From Lacihabitans sp. CS3-21 (lineage in GTDB: Bacteria > Bacteroidota > Bacteroidia > Cytophagales > Spirosomataceae), in NCBI RefSeq assembly GCF_024343675.1, contig NZ_RJUD01000104.1:1-64000 (forward strand): a stretch of DNA of 64,000 bases, read 5' to 3'. The notes under the pieces were generated by a model. It ran no database searches. It was given only the letters and a program-made list of their open reading frames with translations, and had not been told where the DNA came from. The position numbers and the translations under genes are program-made. Positions within the stretch are counted from its first letter, which is position 1. Every line of letters starts with the position of its first letter. Shown in pieces: positions 25,545 through 33,927 of this stretch.

Positions 25545-27584
25545 ATGTTTCGAATACTTCTTCTTTCTTTATTGTTTGTTCAAATATCATTTGCACAAAA
25601 AAATCGTACTGAAAAACGAATACTCATATTTTCAAAAAATGCAGCTTGGGCATATAGGCATGCTTCCATAGAATTTGGAGCAAAAAAAGTCAAAGAATAT
25701 TGTGAACAAAGAGGCATAAATGCAGATATTTCTGAAGATGCCAGTCAGTTTAATGACGAAAACCTTCAAAAATATAGTTCTTTGGTATTTCTAAGTGCCA
25801 ATCAGGATATTTTTGATGCTGACCAAGAGGCCGCTTTACAGCGTTATATTCGTGCAGGAGGTGGATTTGTGGGTATTCATTCGTCGTCGGGTGTAGAGCG
25901 AAATTGGAAATGGTTCAATCAGATGCTTGGGGCGACTTTCAAAGTGCACCCACCCTACCAAGACGGAACAGTCAAAGTGATTGATAAAAAGCACCCTTCC
26001 ACCAAAATGCTTCCCAATGAATGGAAAAGAACTGACGAATGGTATTTCTTTACTCCAATGACCAACAAATTGAATGTTTTGATGGTTTTAGATTCTACAA
26101 CTTTTAAGTCGAATGTTCACACGCAAAATTATCCCAACGCCTGGTATCATGATTTTGAAGGTGGACGCTCATTTTACACCGCAGGTGGACACAGCGAGAA
26201 GGATTTTGAAGATCCGCTTTTTATGCAACATGTTTTTGGAGGAATTACATACGCTATCGGTAAAAATAAAATGTTAGATTATTCGAAAAACGCCAAATTT
26301 GAGAAAGCACCTGCGAGAATAATTACTTTGGATCCTGGACATTTTCATGCCGCTTTGGTACAGAAAACTATGTTGGCTGGCCTTGATTCCGAGGTGCAAA
26401 TTTATGCACCTGCCGGAGAGGATTTGAACCAACATTTGCAAAGAATAAACTCTTACAATACTCGTAATGAAGCCCCAACTTCTTGGAAAACAAGTACCTA
26501 CACTGGTTCTGATTATTTCGAGAAAATGATTTCCGAGAAAAAAGGAGACATTGTGGTGATGGCAGGAAACAATGCCACAAAAACAGATGCAATATTAAAG
26601 TCAGTAGAATCAGGAATGAACGTTTTGGCCGACAAGCCCATGTGTATAAACACGGAAGGTTATGAAAAACTCAAAACAGCCTTTAAAGTTGCTAAAGAAA
26701 AAAATATTCTGTTATACGATATCATGACTGAGCGGTCAGAAATTACTACTACCTTGCAAAGAGAGCTCTCTATGATGAAAGGTATTTTTGGAGATTTATT
26801 GCCGGGAACTCCAGAAGACCCATCAATTATCAAAGAAAGTGTTCACCATTTCTTCAAGTACGTTTCAGGTAGTCCATTGATTCGCCCACAGTGGTTTATG
26901 GATACCAAACAACAAGGCGAAGGCATTGTAGATGTGACTACCCACTTGGTAGATTTAGCCCTTTGGGCTGCATTTCCAGAAACACCTTTGGACGTAAAAG
27001 ATGCCCATATTTTGGCTGCTAAGCGTTGGCCGACAGAAATGACTTTGGAAGAATTTGGAAAAATAACTGGGGCTAAAACTTTCCCCGACTTCTTAAAAAA
27101 AGACTTAAAAGATGCCAATACACTGAATGTATTTGCCAACGGCGAAATAGATTTCAAAGTAAAAAATGTCCATTCTAAAGTAAAAGTACTTTGGAATTAT
27201 AGTACTGACAAAGGTGGCGATACACACTATTCTATTATTAAAGGCTCTCTTGGAAATATTGAAATCAAACAAGGGGAAGAAGAAAAATATATGCCGACTT
27301 TATATATCAAGAATTCTAAAATTTCTGAGGCAAATTTGAATGCAGAATTTGAAAAATTGAAGGCAAAATACCCAGGTATAAGTTTAGTTAAGACTGGAAC
27401 TGACTATATAGTGGATATTCCCACAAAATACAGAACGGGGCATGAGGCTCATTTTGGGGAAGTGATGGAACGATATTTGAAATTTTACAAAGTAAAAAAC
27501 TTGCCTGATTGGGAAGTGCCCAATATGCTTTTGAAATATTATATTACAACAAGTGCTTTAGAATTAGCAAATAAACAAAAATGA
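25545..27584 (+). CDS. ThuA-like domain fused to Gfo/Idh/MocA-type oxidoreductase, exported
   Basis: A 679-residue two-domain protein with a signal peptide (RILLLSLLFVQISFAQ). Residues ~25-235 are a ThuA (trehalose utilisation) amidotransferase-like domain (FLSANQDIF, GGGFVGIHSS, AGGHSEKDFEDPLF). Residues ~250-679 are a Gfo/Idh-type oxidoreductase with MAGNNATKTDAILKSVESG and VLADKPM (a DKP variant of the family EKP motif). The usual GxGxxG nucleotide-binding loop is replaced by DPGHFHA, so cofactor use is uncertain. The 3' end overlaps an SDR gene by 4 bases, suggesting a joint carbohydrate pathway. Confidence 0.85.
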   Translation: MFRILLLSLLFVQISFAQKNRTEKRILIFSKNAAWAYRHASIEFGAKKVKEYCEQRGINADISEDASQFNDENLQKYSSLVFLSANQDIFDADQEAALQRYIRAGGGFVGIHSSSGVERNWKWFNQMLGATFKVHPPYQDGTVKVIDKKHPSTKMLPNEWKRTDEWYFFTPMTNKLNVLMVLDSTTFKSNVHTQNYPNAWYHDFEGGRSFYTAGGHSEKDFEDPLFMQHVFGGITYAIGKNKMLDYSKNAKFEKAPARIITLDPGHFHAALVQKTMLAGLDSEVQIYAPAGEDLNQHLQRINSYNTRNEAPTSWKTSTYTGSDYFEKMISEKKGDIVVMAGNNATKTDAILKSVESGMNVLADKPMCINTEGYEKLKTAFKVAKEKNILLYDIMTERSEITTTLQRELSMMKGIFGDLLPGTPEDPSIIKESVHHFFKYVSGSPLIRPQWFMDTKQQGEGIVDVTTHLVDLALWAAFPETPLDVKDAHILAAKRWPTEMTLEEFGKITGAKTFPDFLKKDLKDANTLNVFANGEIDFKVKNVHSKVKVLWNYSTDKGGDTHYSIIKGSLGNIEIKQGEEEKYMPTLYIKNSKISEANLNAEFEKLKAKYPGISLVKTGTDYIVDIPTKYRTGHEAHFGEVMERYLKFYKVKNLPDWEVPNMLLKYYITTSALELANKQK

Positions 27585-28339
27585 CAAATCCTTTTTCATT
27601 AGAAAATAAAATTGCACTGGTAACAGGTGGAGGCTCTGGTATTGGTTTTGAAATAACCCGTTGTTTAAGAGACGCAGGTGCTAAAGTAATCATTACCGGA
27701 CGTAGAGAAAACATGTTACAAGAAGCTGTAAAGGCCATTGGGGAAAATGTATTTTACATGGTAAACGATGTTACGGATCTCAGCAAAACTACAGAACTGG
27801 TCGGAAACATTACGGAGACATATGGTGAGATAGATGTTTTGGTAAATAACGCAGGTATAAATATGAAAAAACCTGCTGTTGATGTTACCGATGCGGAGTT
27901 TAACAATATTATTCAAACCAATTTAACATCAGTTTTTGCCTTAAGCAGAGAGGTAGCAAAAAAAATGATTGAACGTAAATCGGGATCTATCATCATGATT
28001 TCTTCAATGGCGGGATATTATGGAATAGACAGAGTGCCTGCTTACACCGCTTCAAAAAGTGGTATTGAAGGCCTTACAAAAGCCTTGGCTTCTGATTGGT
28101 CGAAATTTAACGTGAGAGTAAATGCCATAGCTCCGGGCTTCATTGAAACGGCCATGATGCAAACCGCCATGAGCTCCGATCCAGACCGTATGAACAAAGC
28201 CTTGGGACGTACTCCAATGGCAAAATTCGGCAAACCCGAAGATATTGGCCACGCGGCAGTATTTTTGGCATCAGAGGCGGCATCTTATATCACTGGTGTG
28301 TCTTTGAGAGTAGATGGAGGCAATGCCATTGGATTCTAA
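27581..28339 (+). CDS. SDR family oxidoreductase
   Basis: A 252-residue short-chain dehydrogenase/reductase, probably NAD(P)-dependent and cytoplasmic. It shows TGGGSGIGFEI (cofactor loop, ~15), NNAGIN (~90), the catalytic Ser in ISSMAGYYG (~142) with YTASK (Y155/K159 region), and the C-terminal ITGVSLRVDGG. It resembles gluconate 5-dehydrogenase/3-ketoacyl reductase-like members; the sugar or ketone substrate is not known. It overlaps the exported ThuA-oxidoreductase by ATGA. Confidence 0.92.
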   Translation: MTNPFSLENKIALVTGGGSGIGFEITRCLRDAGAKVIITGRRENMLQEAVKAIGENVFYMVNDVTDLSKTTELVGNITETYGEIDVLVNNAGINMKKPAVDVTDAEFNNIIQTNLTSVFALSREVAKKMIERKSGSIIMISSMAGYYGIDRVPAYTASKSGIEGLTKALASDWSKFNVRVNAIAPGFIETAMMQTAMSSDPDRMNKALGRTPMAKFGKPEDIGHAAVFLASEAASYITGVSLRVDGGNAIGF

Positions 28340-28430
28340 ATTTCTTCTTCCTCTAATATTTTAAGGTCTGGAAATTTCAATTATTTTTATTTTTGAGAAA
28401 ATTTCAAGTCTTTAAAATTTCCTATTTCTT

Positions 28431-28886
28431 ATGCACGAAATTCTACGTACCAATTCTTCAAATGAAGATTTTGTAGCTTTAGTAAAAAAACTTGATGCCT
28501 ACTTGACCATAACTGACGGTGACGAACATGCATTTTATGATCAATTCAATAAAATTGACCGTATAAATCATGTAATCGTTTTTTTTGAGATTGACAGACC
28601 CGTTGCTTGTGGTGCCATCAAAAAGATGGGTATAACGAATGTCTGGGAAATAAAGAGAATGTTTGTGGAAGAAAGTATGCGAGGAAAAGGCATAGCTACT
28701 TTGGTAATCAGTGAATTGGAAAAGTGGGCAAAAGAGCTGAATGCCGAAAAATTGGTTTTGGAAACAGGTAAAAGACAAACAGAAGCTGTGTCACTATATC
28801 ATAAAAATAATTATCAGATTACTGAAAATTTTGGTCAATACATAGGTGTTGAAAACAGTATTTGTTTCGAAAAACTGCTGAAATAA
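28431..28886 (+). CDS. GNAT family N-acetyltransferase
   Basis: A 151-residue GNAT acetyltransferase. The acetyl-CoA-binding motif is RGKGIATLVISELEKW (Q/R-x-x-G-x-G/A type, ~residues 83-98). The strands before it (WEIKRMFVEESM) and the C-terminal YHKNNYQ fit the fold. The substrate is unknown. It is transcribed on its own; the gap after it holds the inverted repeats of the next gene. Confidence 0.88.
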   Translation: MHEILRTNSSNEDFVALVKKLDAYLTITDGDEHAFYDQFNKIDRINHVIVFFEIDRPVACGAIKKMGITNVWEIKRMFVEESMRGKGIATLVISELEKWAKELNAEKLVLETGKRQTEAVSLYHKNNYQITENFGQYIGVENSICFEKLLK

Positions 28887-28963
28887 GCATAATTTTTTCT
28901 TGGATTATTTATAGTATGCAATAATTGCTATATTTGTATAAATAATATTATGCTTGCATACTA
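28885..28963 (+). promoter_or_regulatory. Hydroxylase promoter flanked by inverted repeats
   Basis: A perfect -7 element TATATTTG (28929-28936) lies 28 bases before the ATG. Around it TAGTATGCAA (28912-28921) and TTGCATACTA (28954-28963) form a perfect 10-base inverted repeat, the second arm ending right at the start codon. A second pair, AAGCATAAT (28885-28893) and ATTATGCTT (28947-28955), is nested with it. The first arms lie upstream of the transcription start, so this is a DNA rather than an RNA structure and probably an operator. Confidence 0.55.
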
Positions 28964-30232
28964 ATGGAAACTTACGCAAAGATTCTTCTTATAGCCTCTC
29001 CGATTTTTTTGTTTTTGGTAATGGCCGAAAAACTTTACGGATATTTGAGGTTTAAGCACGAATTCCGGACTATGGACACCATTTCAAGTCTTAGTTCAGG
29101 GTATTCCAATACACTAAAAGACGTTTTGGGATTAAGTATTACCATCATTTCATACAAATGGTTTTATGATCATGTGGCACTTTTCGAGATTAAATCTACG
29201 ATTTGGGTTTATATTATTGCCTTTATAGCTTTGGATTTTTCTGGTTATTGGGTACATCGCTTAGCTCATGAGGTTAATTTCTTTTGGAACAAACACGCCA
29301 TTCACCATAGCAGTGAGGAGTTTAATTTGGCGTGTGCATTGCGTCAAAGTATTTCTACCTTTGTGAATATTTTTACGTTTTTCTTGATTCCAGCCGCCAT
29401 TTTTGGGGTTAAACCTGAGGTAATTGGTATTGTGGCTCCTATACAGCTATTTGCTCAATTTTGGTATCACACGGTCTATATTGACAGAATGGGTTTTCTT
29501 GAAAAAATCATCGTAACGCCTTCGCATCACAGGGTTCATCATGCTTTGAATCCCGAATATTTGGACAAAAACCATGGTCAGATTTTTATTATTTGGGATA
29601 AACTTTTTGGTACTTTTCAAGAAGAATTACCCAATTTAAAACCAGTTTATGGCATAACAAGGCCAATGGCCACTTGGAACCCAATAAAAATTAACTTTAA
29701 GCATCTATGGTTATTGATTTTGGATGCTTGGAGGGCCGATTCTTGGAAAGATAAATTCAGAATTTGGTTTATGCCAACAGGCTGGCGTCCAGATGGTTTC
29801 GAGGAAAAATATCCTGTTGACAAAATTACAAATCCGTATAATTTTCAGAAGTATGCAACTGAATTTTCGGTTGGAGTAAGAACTTGGATTTGGGTTCAGT
29901 TTTTTATAACCCTTGGCTTTTTGACTATTATGTTTTATTATTTTGGGAATCTTTCTTTAACGCAATTGCTGCTTTATGGGCTGATGATTTTTCTCAATAT
30001 TTACGCCTACACAGAGTTTATGGATAAAAATCCAAGCTTTTTGTTTTTTGAACTCATCAAGAACCTTTACGGTATCGGCATGATAGCTTTTACCAACTTT
30101 TGGAACCCACTATTTGAGCAGCAAGCTTTTTTTAAACCAATATTTTTAACATATTTTATTACTTCAACATTGGTTTCGATATATTATTTTAGGTCTAAAG
30201 TGGTTTTTGATTTGAAAACCAAAACTGCCTAA
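28964..30232 (+). CDS. Sterol desaturase/fatty acid hydroxylase family membrane protein
   Basis: A 422-residue multi-pass enzyme of the fatty acid hydroxylase superfamily with a diiron centre held by histidine boxes: HRLAHE (~97), HAIHHSSEE (~111) and HHRVHHALNP (~187). Relatives act on lipids, including alkylglycerol monooxygenase-like enzymes. A C-terminal extension (~280-420) adds further membrane segments. The promoter is bracketed by inverted repeats. The 3' end overlaps by 4 bases that of the convergent MFS transporter gene. Confidence 0.9.
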   Translation: METYAKILLIASPIFLFLVMAEKLYGYLRFKHEFRTMDTISSLSSGYSNTLKDVLGLSITIISYKWFYDHVALFEIKSTIWVYIIAFIALDFSGYWVHRLAHEVNFFWNKHAIHHSSEEFNLACALRQSISTFVNIFTFFLIPAAIFGVKPEVIGIVAPIQLFAQFWYHTVYIDRMGFLEKIIVTPSHHRVHHALNPEYLDKNHGQIFIIWDKLFGTFQEELPNLKPVYGITRPMATWNPIKINFKHLWLLILDAWRADSWKDKFRIWFMPTGWRPDGFEEKYPVDKITNPYNFQKYATEFSVGVRTWIWVQFFITLGFLTIMFYYFGNLSLTQLLLYGLMIFLNIYAYTEFMDKNPSFLFFELIKNLYGIGMIAFTNFWNPLFEQQAFFKPIFLTYFITSTLVSIYYFRSKVVFDLKTKTA

Positions 30233-31482
30233 ACTTCTAAATAATCGAGGTCTTTATCGTGGGTTTCTGCTATACTTAGCGTAGAATAGAAACCTATTAT
30301 ATAAATTATTAAACCCACCAATGCCGCAGCCCAAATTACGCCGAAATCAGGTTTCCAGAAGCCAAATAAGGTAGTCATTCCTGCTACTGAACCCCTTACC
30401 ATATTGGGTACTGTAGTGGCTGCCGTTGCTCTCAAATTTGTGCCAAATTGTTCGGCTCCAACGGTAACAAACATGGCCCAGTAACCTGTCCAAAATCCTA
30501 ACCATACACACGTGGCATAAAGCGTAAAGGCACTTTGCATGCCTCCAAATAAATAAAAGAGAACGCCAAGAAGCGACATGCCCATCATTAAAGCAATCGC
30601 CTTTTTACGAGATGCTAACCAATGACTTAGAAATCCGCTCAGGAAATCTCCTGCTGAAATACCCACATAGGCCCACATAATAGCCAAGCCTGGTTCAACT
30701 TTTTCTGTAAAACCAAATGTTTCACCAAACTGATTACTCAGATATACCAAAATGCCTATGCAAAACCAAGTGGGCATACCAATACCGATACATCTTAAAT
30801 ATTTTGTGAATCTATTCCAATCGGTAAAAAATGCAAAGAAATTTCCTTTTGAAACATGGGCCTTATCAGTTAAGTTTTTGTACATCCCCGACTCCAAAAC
30901 GCCAACTCTTAGCAACAAAAGTAAGAAACCCATACCACCCCCGATGAAGTAAGCGATGGTCCAGTCACCTGATAATTTAACAGTAAATGTGGCCACAACT
31001 GCACCCAAGAGTCCGACTCCTGCAACAAGGGAAGTTCCTTTGGCTCTTAAATGCCTTGGTAAAGCTTCTGAAACCAGCGTAATTCCTGCTCCTAGTTCCC
31101 CTGCAAGCCCAATTCCAGCTAAAAACCGAAGCCATTTGTAAGCTTCTACTTTATCTACAAAGTCCATTTGGGGTATGAAACCACAAAAAATATTTGCCAG
31201 TGAATAGGTGATGATAGAGCCAAACAGTACCGAAAGCCTACCTTTTTTATCTCCTAATGTTCCCCAAAGGATGCCACCGATGAGTAGACCAATCATCTGA
31301 ATATTTATAATACCAGTTCCGATGGTATCGACTTCTTGCTTGTTTAGTCCTAGACTTTCAAGGCTTGGAATTCTCACAATTCCAAAAAGTTGTAAGTCAT
31401 AAATATCAACAAAATAGCCCAATGCGGCCACAATAACTGGCATACTGAACAAATGCTGTAGGTCTGATTTTTCGTTTTTCAT
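30229..31482 (-). CDS. MFS transporter
   Basis: A 417-residue major facilitator superfamily permease with about twelve membrane segments. The loop 2-3 signature appears as GTLGDKKGR (~residues 75-83), and RFLAGIGLAGELGAG (~108) is a segment-4-like motif found in sugar- and acid-porter subfamilies. The substrate cannot be named. It is transcribed towards the hydroxylase gene, with no clear partner gene; upp follows on the same strand upstream, 27 bases from its start. Confidence 0.88.
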   Translation of the reverse strand: MKNEKSDLQHLFSMPVIVAALGYFVDIYDLQLFGIVRIPSLESLGLNKQEVDTIGTGIINIQMIGLLIGGILWGTLGDKKGRLSVLFGSIITYSLANIFCGFIPQMDFVDKVEAYKWLRFLAGIGLAGELGAGITLVSEALPRHLRAKGTSLVAGVGLLGAVVATFTVKLSGDWTIAYFIGGGMGFLLLLLRVGVLESGMYKNLTDKAHVSKGNFFAFFTDWNRFTKYLRCIGIGMPTWFCIGILVYLSNQFGETFGFTEKVEPGLAIMWAYVGISAGDFLSGFLSHWLASRKKAIALMMGMSLLGVLFYLFGGMQSAFTLYATCVWLGFWTGYWAMFVTVGAEQFGTNLRATAATTVPNMVRGSVAGMTTLFGFWKPDFGVIWAAALVGLIIYIIGFYSTLSIAETHDKDLDYLEV

Positions 31483-31509
31483 TCTAGGGTTTTATATTTT
31501 TAGGGTAGT

Positions 31510-32154
31510 TTATATTTTCACACCAAAAGCCAAGTCGCCAGCGTCTCCCAGACCTGGAACGATGTAAGATTTTGTATTGAGTTCTGGGTCGATGTCACCA
31601 ATCCAGAGTTTGCATTCTGGCATACGAGCATTGATATACCTTACACCTCTATCGCTCGCAACAACAGAAACTATGTGGGTTTTTGAAGGAATTCCAAACC
31701 GAAGTAATGCATGATAGGCTTTCTCTAAAGATTTACCTGTTGCCAACATCGGATCACAAATGATGAGTGTTTTTCCTTGCAAACTTGGGCTGCTGATATA
31801 GTCCATTTCAATCTCGAAATGTTCTTTTTTGTCATGAATACCACGGTATGCCCCTATAAAAGCACTGTCTGATTTATCAAAAAAGTTTAATAGTCCTTGA
31901 TGTAACGGCATTGCAGCACGCAACACGGTAGCAATTATCGGATACTCACTCAGAGTTTGGCTTTCTTTTATTCCCAATGAAGTTTCGGTTTTTGAGTTCA
32001 CCAAATAAAGCGACTTTGAAATTTCGTAAGCAAATATTTCTCCAATTCGCTCCAGATTTCTTCGAAATCTCATGGTGTCTTTTTGGATTTCTTTGTCACG
32101 CAATTCGCTCAGGAAATTATTGGCGATAGAGTTTTGCTCGGCTAATACCCACAT
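31510..32154 (-). CDS. upp: Uracil phosphoribosyltransferase
   Basis: Upp converts uracil and PRPP to UMP in pyrimidine salvage. It is a 214-residue cytoplasmic enzyme. The PRPP loop is IICDPMLATGKSLEKA (~residues 135-150), where GGS is more usual than GKS. The C-terminal uracil-binding region is SYIVPGLGDAGDLAFG (~197-212), with the family's YIVPGLGDAGDR pattern. It lies 149 bases from rpsJ and may be separated from it by a terminator at 32240-32281. Confidence 0.95.
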   Translation of the reverse strand: MWVLAEQNSIANNFLSELRDKEIQKDTMRFRRNLERIGEIFAYEISKSLYLVNSKTETSLGIKESQTLSEYPIIATVLRAAMPLHQGLLNFFDKSDSAFIGAYRGIHDKKEHFEIEMDYISSPSLQGKTLIICDPMLATGKSLEKAYHALLRFGIPSKTHIVSVVASDRGVRYINARMPECKLWIGDIDPELNTKSYIVPGLGDAGDLAFGVKI

Positions 32155-32239
32155 TGAAATGTTATTGTTTTAACAAAAATAGCAAAATACTTTATTCTGA
32201 TTCTATTTCTATAAAAAACAAATCAAAATTTGGAGGCTA

Positions 32240-32281
32240 TAAAAAACAAAACCTTCTTTTTCGTTAGAAAAAGAAGGTTTT
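32240..32281 (-). terminator. Strong terminator after rpsJ
   Basis: A perfect 15-base stem (AAAACCTTCTTTTTC and its complement at 32248-32262 and 32267-32281) closes a GTTA loop. On the minus strand it is followed by TGTTTTTTA. It lies just after rpsJ and isolates it from upp. Confidence 0.88.
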
Positions 32282-32303
32282 AAAATGTCGATTCTTACGA
32301 AAA

Positions 32304-32609
32304 CTACACTTTGATTTCAACGTCAACACCTGCTGGTAGTTCCAATTTCATTAGTGCATCTACAGTTTTAGGACTTGCAGAGTAGATATCTATCAATCTC
32401 TTGTAAGTACAAAGCTGGAATTGCTCTCTAGATTTTTTTGAAACGTGAGGAGAACGTAAAACAGTGAATTTCTCAACACGCGTAGGCAACGGAATTGGTC
32501 CGCTAACTGTAGCTCCTGTAGATTTTACTGCTTTAACGATTTTCTCAGATGAATTGTCAACCAACATGTGGTCGAAAGACTTTAATTTAATTCTGATCTT
32601 TTGTGACAT
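32304..32609 (-). CDS. rpsJ: 30S ribosomal protein S10
   Basis: Ribosomal protein S10 (101 residues: [52 protein letters not shown]). It also acts in transcription antitermination with NusB. A longer reading to 32726 is open but adds 39 residues unlike S10, so the ATG at 32609 is chosen; it gives the family-standard length. The gene stands alone: it is divergent from ispE, with no fusA, rpsG or rplC nearby, although S10 normally heads or joins the S10/str ribosomal operons. It has its own promoter and terminator. Confidence 0.95.
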   Translation of the reverse strand: MSQKIRIKLKSFDHMLVDNSSEKIVKAVKSTGATVSGPIPLPTRVEKFTVLRSPHVSKKSREQFQLCTYKRLIDIYSASPKTVDALMKLELPAGVDVEIKV

Positions 32610-32683
32610 TTGGTTCAGATTTTTTTGGTGAAAAATAAGCTTGCGAAAGAACCATTTACTCCGACAAGCCAAAAATTGGAGTG

Positions 32684-32713
32684 CAAAATTAATAATATTT
32701 TTTGAATTGCAAA
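32684..32713 (-). promoter_or_regulatory. rpsJ promoter
   Basis: On the minus strand TTTG-N18-TAATTTTG (plus coordinates 32710-32713 and 32684-32691) fits the Bacteroidota promoter, about 75 bases before the rpsJ ATG. It implies a leader of roughly 65-70 bases, room for regulation of this ribosomal protein gene. Confidence 0.6.
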
Positions 32714-32840
32714 AGCTTTCAAACAAATGAAAATTAGAGCATTAAATATAAATACCAGGCTAAGAAAAACAATCAGTGCTTAATCCCCCCAAAATCTGTG
32801 TTATTATTGGATGAGAATGTTTTTCCCACAAACACATATC

Positions 32841-32871
32841 TTTGATTCCAATCGCTCTTTTCCTAAATTTG
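32841..32871 (+). promoter_or_regulatory. ispE promoter
   Basis: TTTG (32841-32844), exactly 19 bases, then TAAATTTG (32864-32871): a full match to the Bacteroidota sigma-factor promoter, 14 bases before the ispE ATG. Confidence 0.75.
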
Positions 32872-32885
32872 TAAAAAATTAGTTT

Positions 32886-33707
32886 ATGGTATCTTTTCCA
32901 AATGCAAAAATAAATCTAGGGCTTAATATTATTGAAAAAAGATCTGATGGATACCATAACATTGAGTCGGTATTTTATCCTGTAGCCTGGTGCGACGCTC
33001 TTGAAATGGTAAAATCTGATAGTTTCTCTTTTAATTCTTCGGGTCTATTAATACCTGGAAATCAAGAAAATAATTTGATTTTGAAAGCCTTTAGGATTTT
33101 AGAAAACGAAGGATTTATTGTTGGCAAATCAGTAAGTATTCAATTACACAAAGTCTTACCGATGGGTGCGGGTATAGGTGGGGGTTCGGCTGATGGTGCT
33201 TTTGCTTTGAAAATGTTGAATGAGCTATTTGAATTAAATTTGACGATTAATCAATTAGAAAAATTTTCCGAACAATTGGGAAGTGATTGCCCGTTTTTCA
33301 TTGAAAATAAGCCAAAATTTTGTTTCGGAAAAGGCACAGAGTTTGAAGAAATTAATCTCAATTTAAAGGGAAAGCAAATAATTTTGGTAAATCCCCAAAT
33401 TCATATTTCCACTGCCGAGGCTTATGCGGGGGTGAAGCCTAGTATGCCTGTTGTAGGTATAAAGGAAATAATAGCCTCGCCACTAAATGATTGGGCAAAT
33501 GTTCTGAAAAATGATTTCGAAAAAAAAATCATAGAGAACCATCCGAAAATTGGAGTAGTTAAAGAACTACTCTATAAATTAGGAGCAAACTATGCTTCGA
33601 TGACAGGTAGCGGCTCTACTGTTTTTGGGATTTTTGAATCTGCTGAAAATTTTCCAATAGATATTTTTAACGATTGCATTTGTTGGCAAGGAGAGTGTCT
33701 ATTTTGA
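32886..33707 (+). CDS. ispE: 4-diphosphocytidyl-2-C-methyl-D-erythritol kinase
   Basis: IspE phosphorylates CDP-methylerythritol in the MEP pathway of isoprenoid synthesis. It is a GHMP kinase of 273 residues. The N-terminus AKINLGLNI matches the family, the ATP loop is LPMGAGIGGGSADGA (~residues 92-106), and the C-terminal MTGSGSTVFGIFE (~240) is the third GHMP motif. A textbook promoter lies 14 bases upstream. It is divergent from rpsJ. Confidence 0.95.
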   Translation: MVSFPNAKINLGLNIIEKRSDGYHNIESVFYPVAWCDALEMVKSDSFSFNSSGLLIPGNQENNLILKAFRILENEGFIVGKSVSIQLHKVLPMGAGIGGGSADGAFALKMLNELFELNLTINQLEKFSEQLGSDCPFFIENKPKFCFGKGTEFEEINLNLKGKQIILVNPQIHISTAEAYAGVKPSMPVVGIKEIIASPLNDWANVLKNDFEKKIIENHPKIGVVKELLYKLGANYASMTGSGSTVFGIFESAENFPIDIFNDCICWQGECLF

Positions 33708-33893
33708 AATTCCTTATTTCACTATTTATTATTAATGCTCAAAATGGCAAGTATTTTAAATTTTTGAATTTTCAATCATATTGTTTTCTAATTCGTATAA
33801 ATCGCCAATTTATTTAATCTTTTGGTTTGTAACTTTATAGGTTAATATTTATACCGTTTAATAAATTTTTTTCTTTGCTTGTTTCAAAGTTTA

Positions 33894-33901
33894 TAGCTTT
33901 G
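33894..33901 (+). promoter_or_regulatory. Putative -7 promoter element of the sugar dehydrogenase gene
   Basis: TAGCTTTG matches TAnnTTTG exactly, 26 bases before the ATG at 33928. Upstream the -33 region is T-rich with a TTTG at a 16-base spacing, shorter than the usual 19. Confidence 0.5.
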
Positions 33902-33927
33902 TAAAGTCCACTATAAAGCTATAAACC

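Noticed and set aside
32610-32726. N-terminal extension of rpsJ to 140 residues
   Set aside because: The extra 39 residues do not resemble S10 and would contain promoter DNA; the ATG at 32609 gives the normal length.
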